The notes under the pieces were generated by a model. It was not told the origin of the DNA and did not search any database. It saw nothing but the letters and a program-made list of their open reading frames with translations. Both the position numbers and the translations under genes were made by a program. Shown here one piece after another: positions 1 to 12,403 of a stretch of 64,000 nucleotides of DNA. The stretch is from Dinochytrium kinnereticum (lineage: Eukaryota > Chytridiomycota > Chytridiomycetes > Chytridiales > Chytridiaceae). The stretch covers positions 936 to 64,935 of the forward strand of contig JADGJT010000071.1 of NCBI GenBank assembly GCA_027604005.1, given 5' to 3'. Position 1 is the first letter of the stretch, and each line of letters opens with the position of its first letter.

Positions 1-1119
1 AGGTTTTTTTTTTTTTTTTTTTTTTGGTTCTTTGGGCATGTTCTGTTCCAGGGGGATCGGACAATGTTTGCGCATGGCGTGTGCAACCCTTACATTCATT
101 CTGTCTGTCTGTCTTGTGTGCAGAAGATTGCGCGATATCCCGAGGGAGCTGCCAGCTGCGGGATATTGCATGCTGACCAATCAGCACTTGCAAGCGGCAA
201 CAAGTGGCGCACGTCCACAGACAGCAGCAGCAGGTTTGGAGGCCCAGAAATAAATAAATAAAGAAATCATAATTAAATTAAATTAAATAAATTGACCAGT
301 GCAGAGATAGCGAGTAGAGAGTGAGAGTGAGAGAGTGTGAAGGAGGTGAGAGAGCGTTTCGTCCCTTGCGTCCCCTTGCGTCCCCTCCTCCCTTCCATTC
401 CATTCATTCCATTCCCTTCCATTCCATTCCATTCCTTTCCTTTCCTTTGTTCCTTCCACACGTCAGTCACGTCGAGTTGGAAACACGGAGAGACTCCACA
501 CCCAATGAGAGGAGAGGGAGGCCGTCATTGCCCCTCACTCTGCTGTCATTCCAATTCCAATTCCACCATCATTGAATTGAATTGAATTGTTGAATGGATG
601 ATTGATTGGTTGCATGCACTCCCTCGCTCACTGGCTGCCACTTGTTCCTCACCTCACTCACTCACTCACCCTCTCTCTTACTTTCCTTCCATTGCTGCCC
701 CCTTCCTACATTGCTTTCTCACTTTCTTTCTTTCTTTCTTTCTTATTTACTTAACTTCCTTTCACACCACCTCTCACCAAATACACACACACACATACAC
801 ACACCAGCTGCTTAGACAGACAGACATACAGACTGACTGACAGACAGACAGACGGACAGACAGGGAGGCCTGCCTAGACAAGAGCGATTGCAGCCATAGA
901 CCGTCTGCTGCTGCTGCTGCTCCTATTCTGCCCTGTTGTGTGTGAATTGGTGCTGCTTGGGGGACAGCGCCGCTGATCGCCCAGCTCAAAAGTGATCAAT
1001 TATTATTGATTTTTTTTCTGATTTCTCGCCCCGATACCATACCGTTATCACCCAACCCACCCACCCACCCACCACAGAAAGACATTTTTTGTATCCCGAC
1101 AAAGCAACGACAACACAAC
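1..1119. other. Low-complexity upstream region of the Sfp1-like gene
   Basis: No credible gene is seen. The stretch opens with a poly-T run (about 5-25). It holds CATTC/TTCC-type pyrimidine repeats near 390-447, TTTC repeats near 720-745, CA repeats near 780-805 and a GACA-type repeat near 813-864. Short open frames here translate to compositionally biased strings and are taken as chance. It probably contains the promoter and 5' leader of the downstream zinc-finger gene; this is inference from position only. Confidence 0.6.
813..864. repeat. GACA/GACT-type microsatellite
   Basis: A run of imperfect 4-nt units (AGAC/TGAC) lies in the upstream region of the Sfp1-like gene. It is non-coding in the gene model given here. 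Confidence 0.75.
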
Positions 1120-4100
1120 ATGACCTCCTTACTGCCGCATCAGCAGCAACACTTCCCTTCCTCCTCATCAACGACACCGTCCCCCGCCTCCTCCCAGCCC
1201 CCCGCTGCCCTCCCCTCGTCCTCCCCAACACCCTCCCTGACCTCCCCTGCCGCCACCGCCCCCACACCCGCCCTGATGGACCTGTTCAACTTTCATCTCC
1301 CAGTGTCAAGGCCCCGGAGACCGTCGTTTTCAGGGACGCTCTCGGTGAACGGGATGGACATCATCGTGCCGAATGACATGATGATGATGGCGGTGGAGGA
1401 GGAGGACGAGGAGACTGGCAAGGATCGGGTGCGGGTCGATGGGAAGATCTCGGGAGGATCTGCGGCGATGCAGATGGATGCGATGCCTGGATGGAACCCT
1501 CATGGGTCTCTCAGTGGTGGATTTATTGTGGGTGACTCCATGTCGATCCCTGTCTCCTGGGGGGGAGGAGGATCAAAGGACGCCATGCAGTCAGCGGGGT
1601 CAATGCAGTTCAAGACCCCCGGGGCGGCCTTCACACCTGCGCCATCGAGCATCAGCCAGCAGCAGAAGATGCCTCTGCCCTCGGACATGAGCATGATGAT
1701 GGGACCTGGATCGTCGCTTTACCACCCGCAGATGTTTCTGAGCAATGGTGGCATGCCACCTCAGCAGCAGCAACAGCAGCAACAGCAGCACCAACTGCAG
1801 TTTCATCAGCAACAGCAGCAACAGCAGCAGCAGCAGCAGCAGCCCTTGATGATGCCCATGATGATGATGCCTGCCACCGGCACCACCATCGCCAATGGAG
1901 TCAGCAGTGGTGGAGGTGAGATTGTGTGCTGCGGCCTCACCCTCGCAAGCCTTCATGACGGTGAGTCTGCCCTCCCTTTTGTCCCCACCCCTTCCTTTGC
2001 TGCCGTCCCTCTCTCTCTCTCTCTCTCTCCCCCTCTCTCCCTCTCTCTCTTGCCTTCCTCTGTCTTGTCCGTCTGTCTGTCTGTCTGAGCGCTTTGGTTG
2101 GCGGTGAAAAGCCATTCCCGCCACAAGGCTTGGCTCAGTCCCTGCCACTCTGGCTGCACCAATGAGCGGCGATGGCTGAGCGATCAACGCCACCCGCGCC
2201 CCATCCTGTGTGTCACGCAATGGTCTGGCACAGACATCCCTGCCCTGCGCCTGGCTTTCCCACGCCGCACTGGAGCGCTGTGCTCCCATTGGCCCCCCCT
2301 GCCTGCCTGCTAACACGCCACGCGTCACGCGTTTCTCACTCTCTCCCTTCCCTCCTTCCTTTTCCCTCCCTTCCACCAGTCGCCGCGCACTACGAGCAGG
2401 TTCACGTCAACTTTGGCAAGCCCCTCCCCAACCCCACAACCGGCAACCGCACATCCCCCACCACCCCAAAACCCCTCGTCGAGCGACCCTCCCCCTCCAC
2501 CGCCTTTCGCGCCGCCGTGCTCGGATCCGCTGCGAGATCCGCCTCCCCATCCACCGTGGCCCCATCGTCGTTGTTGGCCGCCATCAAACCCGCTGACCCT
2601 GCTTCCAACATTCCGCTGGCCACCCCGCCCTCCACCCCGCCTGCGAGTGGGTTGAATGTTGCGGGGAGCAAGACGTCGCCGTTGAGTCGGACGCCGTCGC
2701 CCAGTGGGTTGAGTTCTGGGGGTGAGAGGGTGGCGAGAGGAGGGGGGGGGGGGCTGGCTGGACGTGCGGGCGGGGAGGGCAGCTCTGCGACGCCTGTTGG
2801 GTCGCCTAATCCTGAGGTCGGGAGGATGCCGCAGCAGCAGCAGCATAAGGTGAATGGGGTGTTGTTGAAGGAGGAGTTGGAGAAGATTCAGAGGAGGTTT
2901 GGGGGTGTGGATGGGAAGGAGGTGGAGGATGTGGGTGGGGATGGTGAGGAGGAGGAGGAGGAGGAGGAGGTTGAGGAGACCGCGAGGGAGGAGGAGGTTG
3001 CGAATGTTAGTTTGACGAGGTTCAGGCGGTTTTCAAAGGACTTGTTTGAGGAGTTGTTTGCCTTTGAGACCTCTGATGCTCTGCAACGGTCCTCCATCAC
3101 CACCACCGCCTCCTCCTCCTTGTCCTCCATCACATCCCCCTCTTCACTCCTCAACCCCGTTCAAGGTCCCCTCTTTGGAGGCTCCAACGCGCCTCTCTCA
3201 ACAACCCCTGGAATGGATATGGGCACCTCGCCCCCCATGACGGTCTCTGGCCTTGGCTCTGGATTCTTTTTAGGTGAACCGTTGATGCACACGACCGGTG
3301 GGGCGGCGGGGGTTGGGTCGATCCACCCCTCTTCACCTCCGTCTGGGTCTGAGTCCCCCTTTTTCCGGGGCGCGACGGCGGCGACGGCTGCTGAACCTTC
3401 TGCGACGGTGTCCCCGTGCTTTTCGGTGCTGTCGGTTGGATCTGGGGGCGGTGGCGGTGGCGGGCCCATGATTGGGGGAGGTGTTGGGGCTGGGACGGGT
3501 GGGATGACGGTTGTGGATCGGTTGGAGGATCTGCTTTTGGCTGGTGGTGGAACGATGGGTGGTGGTGGTGGTGGTGGTGAGGAGGAGGAGGTTATGACGG
3601 GGATGATGGGAGGACAGACTCTGCAACGGGAGGAGGATGAGACGTTTGGAGGTCTGTTTGGGACGAGCGTGGAGGATGATGAGGCGTTTGCCAAGTCGTT
3701 CATGGTTGATCCTTCGTTGTCCTCTTCTCCGTCCTCTGACGCGAACCTTCACGCCAAGCGATCAAGGTCGATGAGCTTCTCGTTGGTTGCCGGGGATGTT
3801 GCCAAGAAGAGTCGACCGCTTGTGCCTGGGACGGTTGTTGAGGAGGAGGAGGAGGAGGAGGATGGGTCGAGGAGGAGGAGAAGTGGGGCTTTGAATGAGG
3901 AGGCTGGGGATGAGGAGTTGCAAAGGTTGATGGATTCCATCACTGCCGTCACCTCTGCTCCCATGCACCCAAATTTCATTCACGCCCCCGTTGCAACCGT
4001 CACCCATCAACCCGTCATGCTGATGCATCCAGTTGGACAGTCCTTCACCCCTCCTCCCCCCAATCACCACCACCTCATCTCCCAAACCCCACCCCCCCAT

Positions 4101-6172
4101 CAAACCCTCATGACCCCCCCACCACACCAACCCTACATGCCCCCTCGAACCCCCCACCAAACAGCCTTCTCAACCGCCGCCGCCGCCGCCGCCGCCGCAG
4201 TCGTGGCCGACACAACCCCCCGCCCAAACTCCCCAGCCCTCTCCTCCTCCTCCTCTCCAGGTCCACCCTCCCATCGTCCCATCGCGGTCCCCACCGCCAT
4301 GTTGCAGAGAATGGGAAGCCCGAAGTTGGGCGGCGGCGGTGGCGGCGTGGGACCCAGACCTTTGCCTGTTAGGGTTGGGTCACCGGTGTTGAGGGGGTTT
4401 CAGGGGGGGCAGCAGGTGCAGGGGTTTGGGGGGGCGAGGCCGGGGAGCACGCCGCCTGGAGGTAGGGGTGGGGTTGGGGCGTTTGGGAATGGGACGGTGA
4501 TGCAGATGCAGCAGACGCAGCAGGGGTTTTTGCAGCAGCTGCCGCCATCCCAGCAGCAGGGGTTTTTGATGCAGCAGCAGCAACAGCAGGGGTTTGTGAT
4601 GCAGCAGCAGCAGCAGCAGCAGCAGCAGGGGTTTGTGATGGGTGGACCTCCTCCTCCTCCTGGGATGGTTTTGGTTCGTCAACCGCCGCCACCGCAGCAG
4701 CAGGTTGGGTTCGGAACACAGCAGCAGCAGCAGCAGCAGCAGCAGCATCCACCGACGCAAGGGTACATCTCACACCCACCCCGTCCACCTCACGGAGTTC
4801 AAATGATGCACCCATTCCACCCTCCCCCAAAACGACCAGCATCCACCCCGGTCCCCTATACTACAACTCCTTACCATCCCATTCAACGCGTCATGACCCC
4901 CTCTCCGCTCGTTCCAAACCCTTCAAAAACCTCACCACCACCACTACCACAACAACAGCAACAACCACAGCAGCAGCAGCAGCAGCAGCAACCCCCTCCT
5001 CCTCCTCCACCGCAAACCCCATCATCGATCCTCATGTCCTCCCCTTCCCCAATGATGCTGGCGTCCCCGCACCTCCAGCTTCAGCTTCAACATCAGATGC
5101 AGATTCAGAAGATGCAGCACCAGCAGCAGCAGATGCAGAGACCTAGGTCGGCTATGGGGGGGGCTTTTGGAGGGCAGACGCAGATCACGGTCGGGGGTGG
5201 GGGGGGGGTTGTTAGACCTGGTTACACCCCGGTCCCCCCCGCCTCGGCGGCCGGCGGGGCCGCCCTCCCCGCCCGCGGCGGCCGGGTTCCAGAGGTGGCA
5301 CCCGCCGGCCACCGGGGGGGGGAGGAAGGATAAGTATAAGTGTCCGAAACCGTATTGTTCGAAGGTGGGTTTCTGTTTTTGTCTTGTGGTTTGTTTGTTG
5401 TTTTTTTGGATTGGTTTCTGGCGAGCAAGGGGCTTGTGTCTTTTTGTTTGGTTTTTTTGGTGTTGGTGCCTCTCGCTCTTTTTTTTTTCTTCTTCTTTTT
5501 CTTTTTCTTTCAACACAACAACCCAAAACTCACCCCCTTTTTTCTTTTTTTTTTCTTTTCATTTTTTTTTTTAAAAAAAACAAACTTTGCCATGTTCAGA
5601 CCTACAAGAACCTGAACGGTCTCAAATACCACCTGGAACGCGGCAACTGCGAGCTCGCGAGCACCCCCGAAACAGCAGCAGACGCCCAAGACCTCCTCCT
5701 CCTCAACTCCCTCTCCAAATCCATCGCCGCCGCGACCAAAACCGCCAAACCCAGTGACGCCCCCCCACCTGAAGACGACGAGATGGAGGCCACGGACTCG
5801 ATCTCGCTCCCACCCCCTGATGAGGATGATGAGGATGACCATGATGATGATGAGGATGATGCGGCGGCTGCTCATGCTGCTGCTGCCATCATGATGGCGG
5901 ATGGGAGGTTGAGACGACTTGCTGCTGCTGCTGCTGCTGGTGGGGGTGGGGATGTTCAGGCGGCTGCGAATGGGATCTTGGGGATCAAGATTGCTAGACG
6001 GCCTTATTGGTGTCGTGTTGGGGGGTGTGGGAAGAGGTATAAGAATTTGAATGGGTTGAAGTATCATGCTAGGGTTAGTCATGCTGATATGGATTTTAAG
6101 ACGGAGGTGAAGGGACATGTTAGTTTGGCGATGGCTGTTGCTGCTGGGGCGGCTGTTGTTGGGAAGGGGTGA
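1120..6172 (+). CDS. Sfp1/JAZF1-type zinc-finger transcription factor
   Basis: Likely nuclear regulator of growth and ribosome-biogenesis genes, by family. Exons read as 1120-1960, 2380-5207, 5293-5364 and 5600-6172 (1,437 aa, in frame throughout). Recognition rests on the C-terminus: two fingers that share the family signature YKNLNGLKYH. The first is split by the last intron (KCPKPYCSK, then TYKNLNGLKYHLERGNC, where the last metal ligand appears to be Cys instead of His). The second reads CRVGGCGKRYKNLNGLKYH. The other ~1,250 residues are low complexity: Met/Gln-rich, many CAG-encoded Gln tracts (1765-1850, 4505-4750, 4950-4990), Gly, Pro, Glu and Ser runs. An acidic stretch (5800-5870) separates the fingers. 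Start ATG 1120 opens MTSLLPHQQQ. The 5208-5292 junction is uncertain: it is either an 85-nt intron with a weak GTTGTT donor or an indel in a G-run. The family call is good, the exact target role is inferred. Confidence 0.8.
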
Positions 6173-8193
6173 GGATGGGGTAGGGTTGCTTTTTTGGGGT
6201 TTTTTTTATGGGTTTTCTGGTGTTTTTTTTTTTTTGTTGTTTTTTTTTGGCTCTTCTTTCCTTTTTTTGGTTTGGTCGTTATCTTGTTTGTTTGTTTGTT
6301 TTTTTTTGGCGGGGAAGGGAAGGGGGTTTTCTGAATGTCTTTTTTTTCTTTTTTCTCCGTTGGTCCTTTTTTCTTTTGTTCATTCTTTTCTTTTAGTTTT
6401 CTTTTTTTGGTTTTTTTTTTTTTCTCTCTTTTTTCTTTGGTCAGATACACGATTGAGAAGATATCACCTCCGTTTCCTTTTCTTTTCCTTCCTTCTCGTT
6501 GTCTGCTTCGTTTTTTGTTTTTTGTTTTTTGTTGTTGCTTTTTTTTTGTGGTCGCTTAATATTCTTTTGGGGTTCTTCTTTTTCGCGATTTTTTCTTTTG
6601 AGTTTGTAATCTTGTTCATTTTGGTCCAGTTTTTTCCTCCTTTTTCCTTTTTTTTTGTAACTTTTTGTCTTCTTCTTGGGTTTGATTACCTTTTTTTTTT
6701 TTTTTTTTTTTGAGTTCATTGACATTTCTTTCTTTCTTGCTTTTTTTTTATTTTATCTGTGAATTTGAAATGCTTTGTTTTTATGTTTTCTCTTTTTCCT
6801 TATCTTTATTTTTTTTTTAATTTTGTGTTGTTGTTTTTTTTTCTCTTCTCTGTGATTTGATTCTATTTTTTTTTAATTTATCCTTATTTTTGTTTGTTTG
6901 TTAGCTATTTTTTATTTTTTATTTTTTTGTTTGGTTTTGTTTTATTTTTGTATGCTTTGATCATTGTTCTTCATCCAATTCCATTTCTCATTTATTTTAT
7001 CTGGAGCCCGAGGTTAGTTGTCTTGATATATTTTTTTTATTATTCTTTTGGTCGTGTTTTTTTTTTTTACTTTAGTTATTATTTTATTTTTTGGTTTTTG
7101 TCTTGTTTTAGTTGTTCGTTGTTGTTTTTGTTTTTGTTTTGTAAGGAAGGAAGAAAAAAGAAGGCTTGCGAAGAATTGATTTTGGTTAGTTGTTCCTTGC
7201 TTGTCGTTTCGTTGTTGCTGCTTGCTTGGGAGTTTAGTTAAGCTGTTGACGTTCAACCATTTTTATTGGCCGCAGAATCATCAGGCCAATATAATAAACA
7301 CTGCCTTTCAATTCATGATTTTGATAGTTTATTAGGCGACGGTGGTATGATCCAAAAACTTCTTTTTACAAGCAGCCGTGTTTTGGGTTGTGAAGCCTTG
7401 TCACGGAGATGGGTCATGGATGCTGCTTAGGGAGGGCGGGTGAAATCTGCTTGGGATGGGTTCTTTCTTTTCTTCCTTTCCGTTTTTTTTATCATTTCTT
7501 TTTGTAGATTGCTTCTTGACTGCAGCTGTGGGGAGTTGACTGTTTCTTGGCTTCATCAGTGTTAGGAAGACGGTCGTGGCGAACCAAGAATGAAAGGGAC
7601 GTGGACGCCATTTCGTAATTTTTTCACCAAAGAATCTAACCTGAATTGGGCGTTTCGGCGGCTCTTTTATTCCAGCGAGAGCAGTGGTGGTTTGGTTCCT
7701 CGCCTTGAAACCTCCAAAGTATCCTCATGAATGAAAGACGCGATGGTAAATAAACGGCTTAACACGATCGGTCGTTTGAATGATCGGCAAGTAACTTGAA
7801 CAATTCACGACAACAAGCCACACATCATTGCCAACAGGAAAGAAGCAACCGAATCACTCACGCGGTGAAATCCTATGACGAGGGTAGATAACGATGATGG
7901 TGCGAAGTGGAGAGAAATCTAATCAGCCAGCTAGCCTCCACAAATACAAATGCAAGGGTTTCTTCCTGAAAGAAGGCGAAGTTTTCAAGCTCAACAACGA
8001 ATCCAGCAGGTGAACGGCACGATGAAGTGATGAGAGTTCAGTCGTCGCGTTGAAGGTTGAACCCCAAAGAAGGGACATGGCGTTGGCCGTACCAACGAAT
8101 CACTTTGGTGTTGAGGACGACTCGAAGATTGTCGCAAAATTTTTGTGAAAACCTCTCCCCCTCACAACCTCCCAACCACCATCGTCTGCACTC
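6173..8193. other. Gene-free, extremely T-rich interval downstream of the Sfp1-like gene
   Basis: From about 6180 to 7240 the + strand is dominated by poly-T runs interrupted by G, giving open frames that translate to Phe/Leu/Ser strings; these are composition artefacts. It may include the 3' untranslated region of the Sfp1-like gene. From 7250 to 8193 the sequence is of ordinary composition and no gene is seen; the right end should hold the promoter of the GDP-mannose pyrophosphorylase gene. Confidence 0.6.
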
Positions 8194-10610
8194 ATGAAGG
8201 CCCTCATTCTCGTCGGAGGTTAGCGATTGACTTTTCTTAATGAAGGATGTGAACGCGGAATGATGGGCGACGTGGATCACCTGCGGCTTGGATCAGGATG
8301 GGGGAACGGGGGGTTGGGGGGGGGGGGGAAGGCGTTGTGGTTGGTTTTGTTTATGGCTTTGGTTGGTTTGCTGTGGTCAACCTTGGATTTGGTGGTTGGA
8401 TTGAGGGCGGCGGAGAATGGGTTATGAGTGTTTGTTTAGTGTGAAATAGTCGCGACTGTGGCGTTATTATGGCTTTGGGAGGGAGATTTTGAGACTGGAG
8501 CGATGATCATGGTCGCCCCTTGAAGTCGTTTGTTTCGCTTTGTCGACTCTTTAGATACTCTTTGCTGTGTTTCTGCGTGTGTATGGAATCGTGGGAATGA
8601 GTTCAAACCTTGATCTTTCTGTTAAGGTTGGCGCGAAGGGTAAATGTTGGGCTTGAGCAAGGAAGGAAACAGCAGTATTTCCCCACAGACTGCCATACTA
8701 ATGCATTTGAATGCTCGGCTTTCCTGAATGGAGTTTAATGTTGTATTTCAATTTTGTTTCCTTAACGTTCTGTTATAAATGCAGGTTACGGAACCCGTTT
8801 GAGGCCGTTAACGTTTTCAAACCCCAAGCCGTTGGTGGACTTTGCCAACAGGCCGATGATCTTTCATCAGATTGAGGCTCTTGCCAAGGTATACTTTTTC
8901 TGTCGTGTATATTCGGCGTTGTTTACGGTTGAAAACTGAATCCTCAATAATATTCTATGTTTTCATTTATGGTGACGCTAGGTTGGAGTAAAGGACGTCG
9001 TTTTGGCCGTAAACTACCAACCAGATGTCATGGTCAACGCTATGAACAAAGTTGAGGAGGAATTAAATGTGAAGATTCACTTCTCTATTGAGCCCGAGCC
9101 TCTTGGAACTGGTAAAGAATTACTTCATTGCTGTCTTAAGGTCCTTGATGTCCACCCTCGTGGGCATGCCACTTAAAAATCACTTTCAACGCTTCAAAAC
9201 AAAGGTGGGCCGCTCGCCCTTGCCCGAGGTATCCTAACGAAGGACACTGAGCCCTTCTTTGTACTGAACTCTGACGTGATCTGCGAGTTTCCTTTTGCCG
9301 ACCTCCTTGCCTTCCATCGCGCGCACGGTGGAGAGGGGACTCTCATGACCACAAAGGTTGAGGATCCTTCCAAGTTTGGGGTTGTCGTCTGCAAACCTGG
9401 GACCACGCAGATTTTAAAGTTTGTTGAGAAGCCCAAGGAGTTTGTTGGGGATCAAGTCAATGCGGGCATCTACATATTCAACACGAGCATGCTGGAAAGG
9501 ATTTCGGTTGGTGCTTTCTGAGGCCTTGAACTTTTTTTTGGTCTCGGTGCCTCCACCTCATCTCTGAGAAGGAGAATCCAGCGCTCAACTGTTTCTTCGA
9601 AAGACTGGTCATATGTGTCAAAAACCCTAACCTCCTCAATGACAGAACAAGCCGACCTCGATTGAAAAAGAGGTCTTCCCATTCATGGCCAGGGATGGGC
9701 AGCTCCACGCCACCCCCTTGGAGGGCTTCTGGGCCGATGTCGGTCAGCCCAAGGACTTCTTGACAGGAACTGGTCTCTACCTTACTTCGCTCGCACAGCA
9801 CAAGAGCGCCCTCCTTGCTCCCTCCACAACTCCTGGTGTGGTTGGCAATGTCATCATTCACGAGACCGCAACGGTTGGGAAGGACTGCAAGATTGGTCCG
9901 AATGTTGTCATTGGGCCGGGTGTGACCATTGGAAATGGTGTTCGTTTGAACAGGGCTGTTGTCATGAGAGGTTCGAGTGTGAAGGACGTGAGTGTAGTAG
10001 CGCTTTGCTCTTTTTTCAATCGTTTTCTGGTGGTCAGTCACAGTGGATGCTTGGAAGGCGATGTTTTTTTAATCTGATTTCGCCAGCCTTTTTTTTCTTT
10101 CTTTCTTTTTTTTTCTTTCTTCATTTTTTTTCTTTCCTGTATAATTTTTTCTTTTTTTTGTCTGACTGACTTAATTTTTTTGGCAGAACGCCTGGGTCAA
10201 GGACTCGATTGTGGGTTGGCACTCATCGGTTGGGCGATGGGTGAGTTGTGATAAAACCAGTTGAGGTACCTGTTCTAAAGCACTACCTGTCGCGGTTAGG
10301 CCCGCCTTGACAACACCACGGTGCTTGGAGAGGACGTTCACGTTGCAGATGAGATCTTTGTCAACGGCGGCTCCGTCCTTCCTCACAAGGTACTTTTTTT
10401 TTTTCTTTCTCTTTTCTTTTTTGTGGTCCAGCTCTAAGCTTTTCCCTTCATTTCAACCACAATAGACCGTCAGCGCAAGCATCATGGAGCCCCAGATCGT
10501 CATGGTAGGTGCCTTTTTGTTGATATTGGCTTCGTCCCTCCATTTACGTGTCGACTTTCAACGTCCGTTTTATACTGACCTGTTGTTGTATATGTGTCTC
10601 CACCCAGTGA
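8194..10610 (+). CDS. Mannose-1-phosphate guanylyltransferase (GDP-mannose pyrophosphorylase)
   Basis: Cytosolic enzyme joining mannose-1-phosphate and GTP to make GDP-mannose, the donor for N-glycans, O-mannose and GPI anchors. Exons: 8194-8218, 8785-8888, 8982-9111, 9205-9506, 9646-9987, 10187-10240, 10300-10389, 10466-10504, 10608-10610; 362 aa, the usual length for yeast Psa1 and animal GMPPB. The N-terminal nucleotidyltransferase fold starts MKALILVGG, then YGTRLRPL with the pyrophosphorylase signature, then FVEKP and VNAGIYIF. The C-terminal half is a left-handed beta-helix of hexapeptide repeats ([16 protein letters not shown]) and ends SIMEPQIVM. Intron 1 is unusually long (566 nt). 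The last intron (10505-10607) sits directly before the stop codon, so the final coding exon is only TGA. If that intron is retained, the frame stays open to 10720. Confidence 0.95.
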
Positions 10611-12403
10611 GCGGGTGTATGTGCGTGCATCATGCATTGGTGAAGCTCACTGCGCTCTCCCGGCTGCGCGTTGTGTTTTACCCATATTGTTTCAGAAAGA
10701 ATGGAAGAAAAAAAAGCTGAAGTAAAATCTTACGAGTAACTGATGAAAAGAAATAATGGGCTCAAAGAGGAAGCTGAACGGAATGCGGATACAAAAGAGG
10801 TCCAACGCGGCTGCAAAACCCGCGAAAAACGGCGCCATCCCACCCATTCACGCGTGGTTCTCAGACTCTGGCAGATATCTGCCGAGCTTCTCAGCCAATT
10901 GGAAAATTCAGGACGCTTTGGCTGTGTTTGCGCTGGCGTTGCACCACGGAGCTGAGGTTAAGCAGCCAACCCGACCATGCTGTCGCTGCCTGATGAGGAA
11001 ATTAAGCGAGCAGGGGTAATAATATCTGCGCGGGCCGCAAGCCAACGCAGGGGCGGTCCGAAGTTTAAAATAATAATTATCAGTGTGCAGTGCAGTGCTT
11101 GCGTCTCTGCTCCCAATAAATAATAATATGTAATAATAATATTGCCTGCCCCACTTGCCCAAGTAGCTGCAATCCAATCGAGTGGAGGCGAAAAAAGTAC
11201 CATCCTCTAAGTGTCCTCAGACCCAGAAAAAAGGTCAATTCGCTTTGGCCCAAAGGATTTCATCAGGACCGTCCCTGACTATTTTTATTCAGTAGATCTG
11301 TGTGAAGCTGCACAGAAGGACGCATTGCATCCATCCATCCATCCATCCATCCATCCATCCATTCCTCTATCTCCATCTGACTATTCATCCATCCATCCCT
11401 CGCTACCTTGTTCGCTCCATCAGCAGCTTCTCCCATAACCACCTTCTCTGTATATCCTTTTCATCCGCACGCAAACGAAAACCGTTCTCCACTCCTGACC
11501 TCTGGGCTGAAGCTGGTCGAGCGATCGTCGGGGAACGGGGGAAGTGCTCTTGGTTGGATACGTTTTCGGGAATCAGGGGCTGTGGAAGCGATTCTGTGAG
11601 TTGAGCGAGCCAAAGCTCGGGTCTCCAACTTTTGATCGCTGCTCCATCCACCAATGCATCCGTAGACCATCTTCTCCTTGAGATCCCCCCGCTAAACACG
11701 CATCCTCTCACCCATCTGAAAAGCCCATCTTTCCCCTCATCCATATTTATTTTTGAGCTGTAATCGGAAAACGAATCTGCCAACGACAGCACAGTGGCTG
11801 ACACCTCTTCCATTGCATTGCTTTAGGTTCTGAACAGAGGCATGCATAATCTCGTGATATGCCAGCAACCGCAGCGGGCGCGGATGTCGGGATTTGCTCT
11901 GCGGGATCGCAGGCCGATTGACCCTCCTCCCATGTACGTGCTTAGGTCGCGTCGTCGCAGTCTTCTTCTTTGTCATTGTTATTCACAGATTCTTTTCTCT
12001 TCTTCGGGTGTTTGTCAGCATACAATACTCCACCGGTGAGGATGAGAACATTGATCATGCCCGAGCAGCATTGCTCGTAGTTTATGCATCTCTGTGGACG
12101 ACGTGAGTTGTGCCCTCTTTCACCGCTCCTCCCTCCCCTCCCTCTCGCCACCCACCACCGCCGCCGAGCACAGCGCACCACTCGCTCGCCCGCCGTCAGG
12201 GCATGCGTGAGCTGTCATTACCAGGTGCTTGAACATCTTCGTCGTGCCAGGTCGAGCTGAGCCAACGGCTTTCCATTTTTTTCGTTCCTTGTACCAGGAT
12301 TCCCCCAGAACAGAAAAAATTTCATTACTGGTTTCCACCTAGAGCCCAAACCACAGCCATTGTTTTAGGAATTAACGTTGGGCTCAACCCGCAACCCAGG
12401 GAC
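10611..12403. other. Intergenic interval with no supported gene
   Basis: Several 60-90 codon frames occur (for example 10756-11019 and 11211-11438) but none shows a recognisable motif, splice structure or non-random composition. A CATC microsatellite lies at about 11328-11362. The right end, with C-rich runs near 12120-12180, should hold the promoter and 5' leader of the velvet gene. Confidence 0.55.
11328..11362. repeat. (CATC)n microsatellite
   Basis: About eight to nine perfect 4-nt units, followed by a shorter imperfect run near 11384-11400. The same motif recurs at 30683-30705 in this window. Confidence 0.9.

Noticed and set aside
1600..2376. Long minus-strand frame opposite the Sfp1-like gene (258 codons)
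   Set aside because: It is the antisense of CAG and pyrimidine repeats (poly-Leu, Arg/Glu/Gly runs) and has no protein-like order.
4369..4842. Minus-strand Ala/Thr/Pro frame opposite polyglutamine tracts
   Set aside because: Composition is fully explained by the CAG repeats on the other strand.
6117..7241. Phe/Leu-rich frames that look like membrane proteins
   Set aside because: They arise from poly-T sequence; no charged loops or family motif.
8227..8427. Small frame between the first two exons of GDP-mannose pyrophosphorylase
   Set aside because: It lies in the 566-nt first intron and has no recognisable product.
10756..11019. 87-codon frame downstream of GDP-mannose pyrophosphorylase
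   Set aside because: No motif, no homologue recognised, no splice structure; treated as chance.
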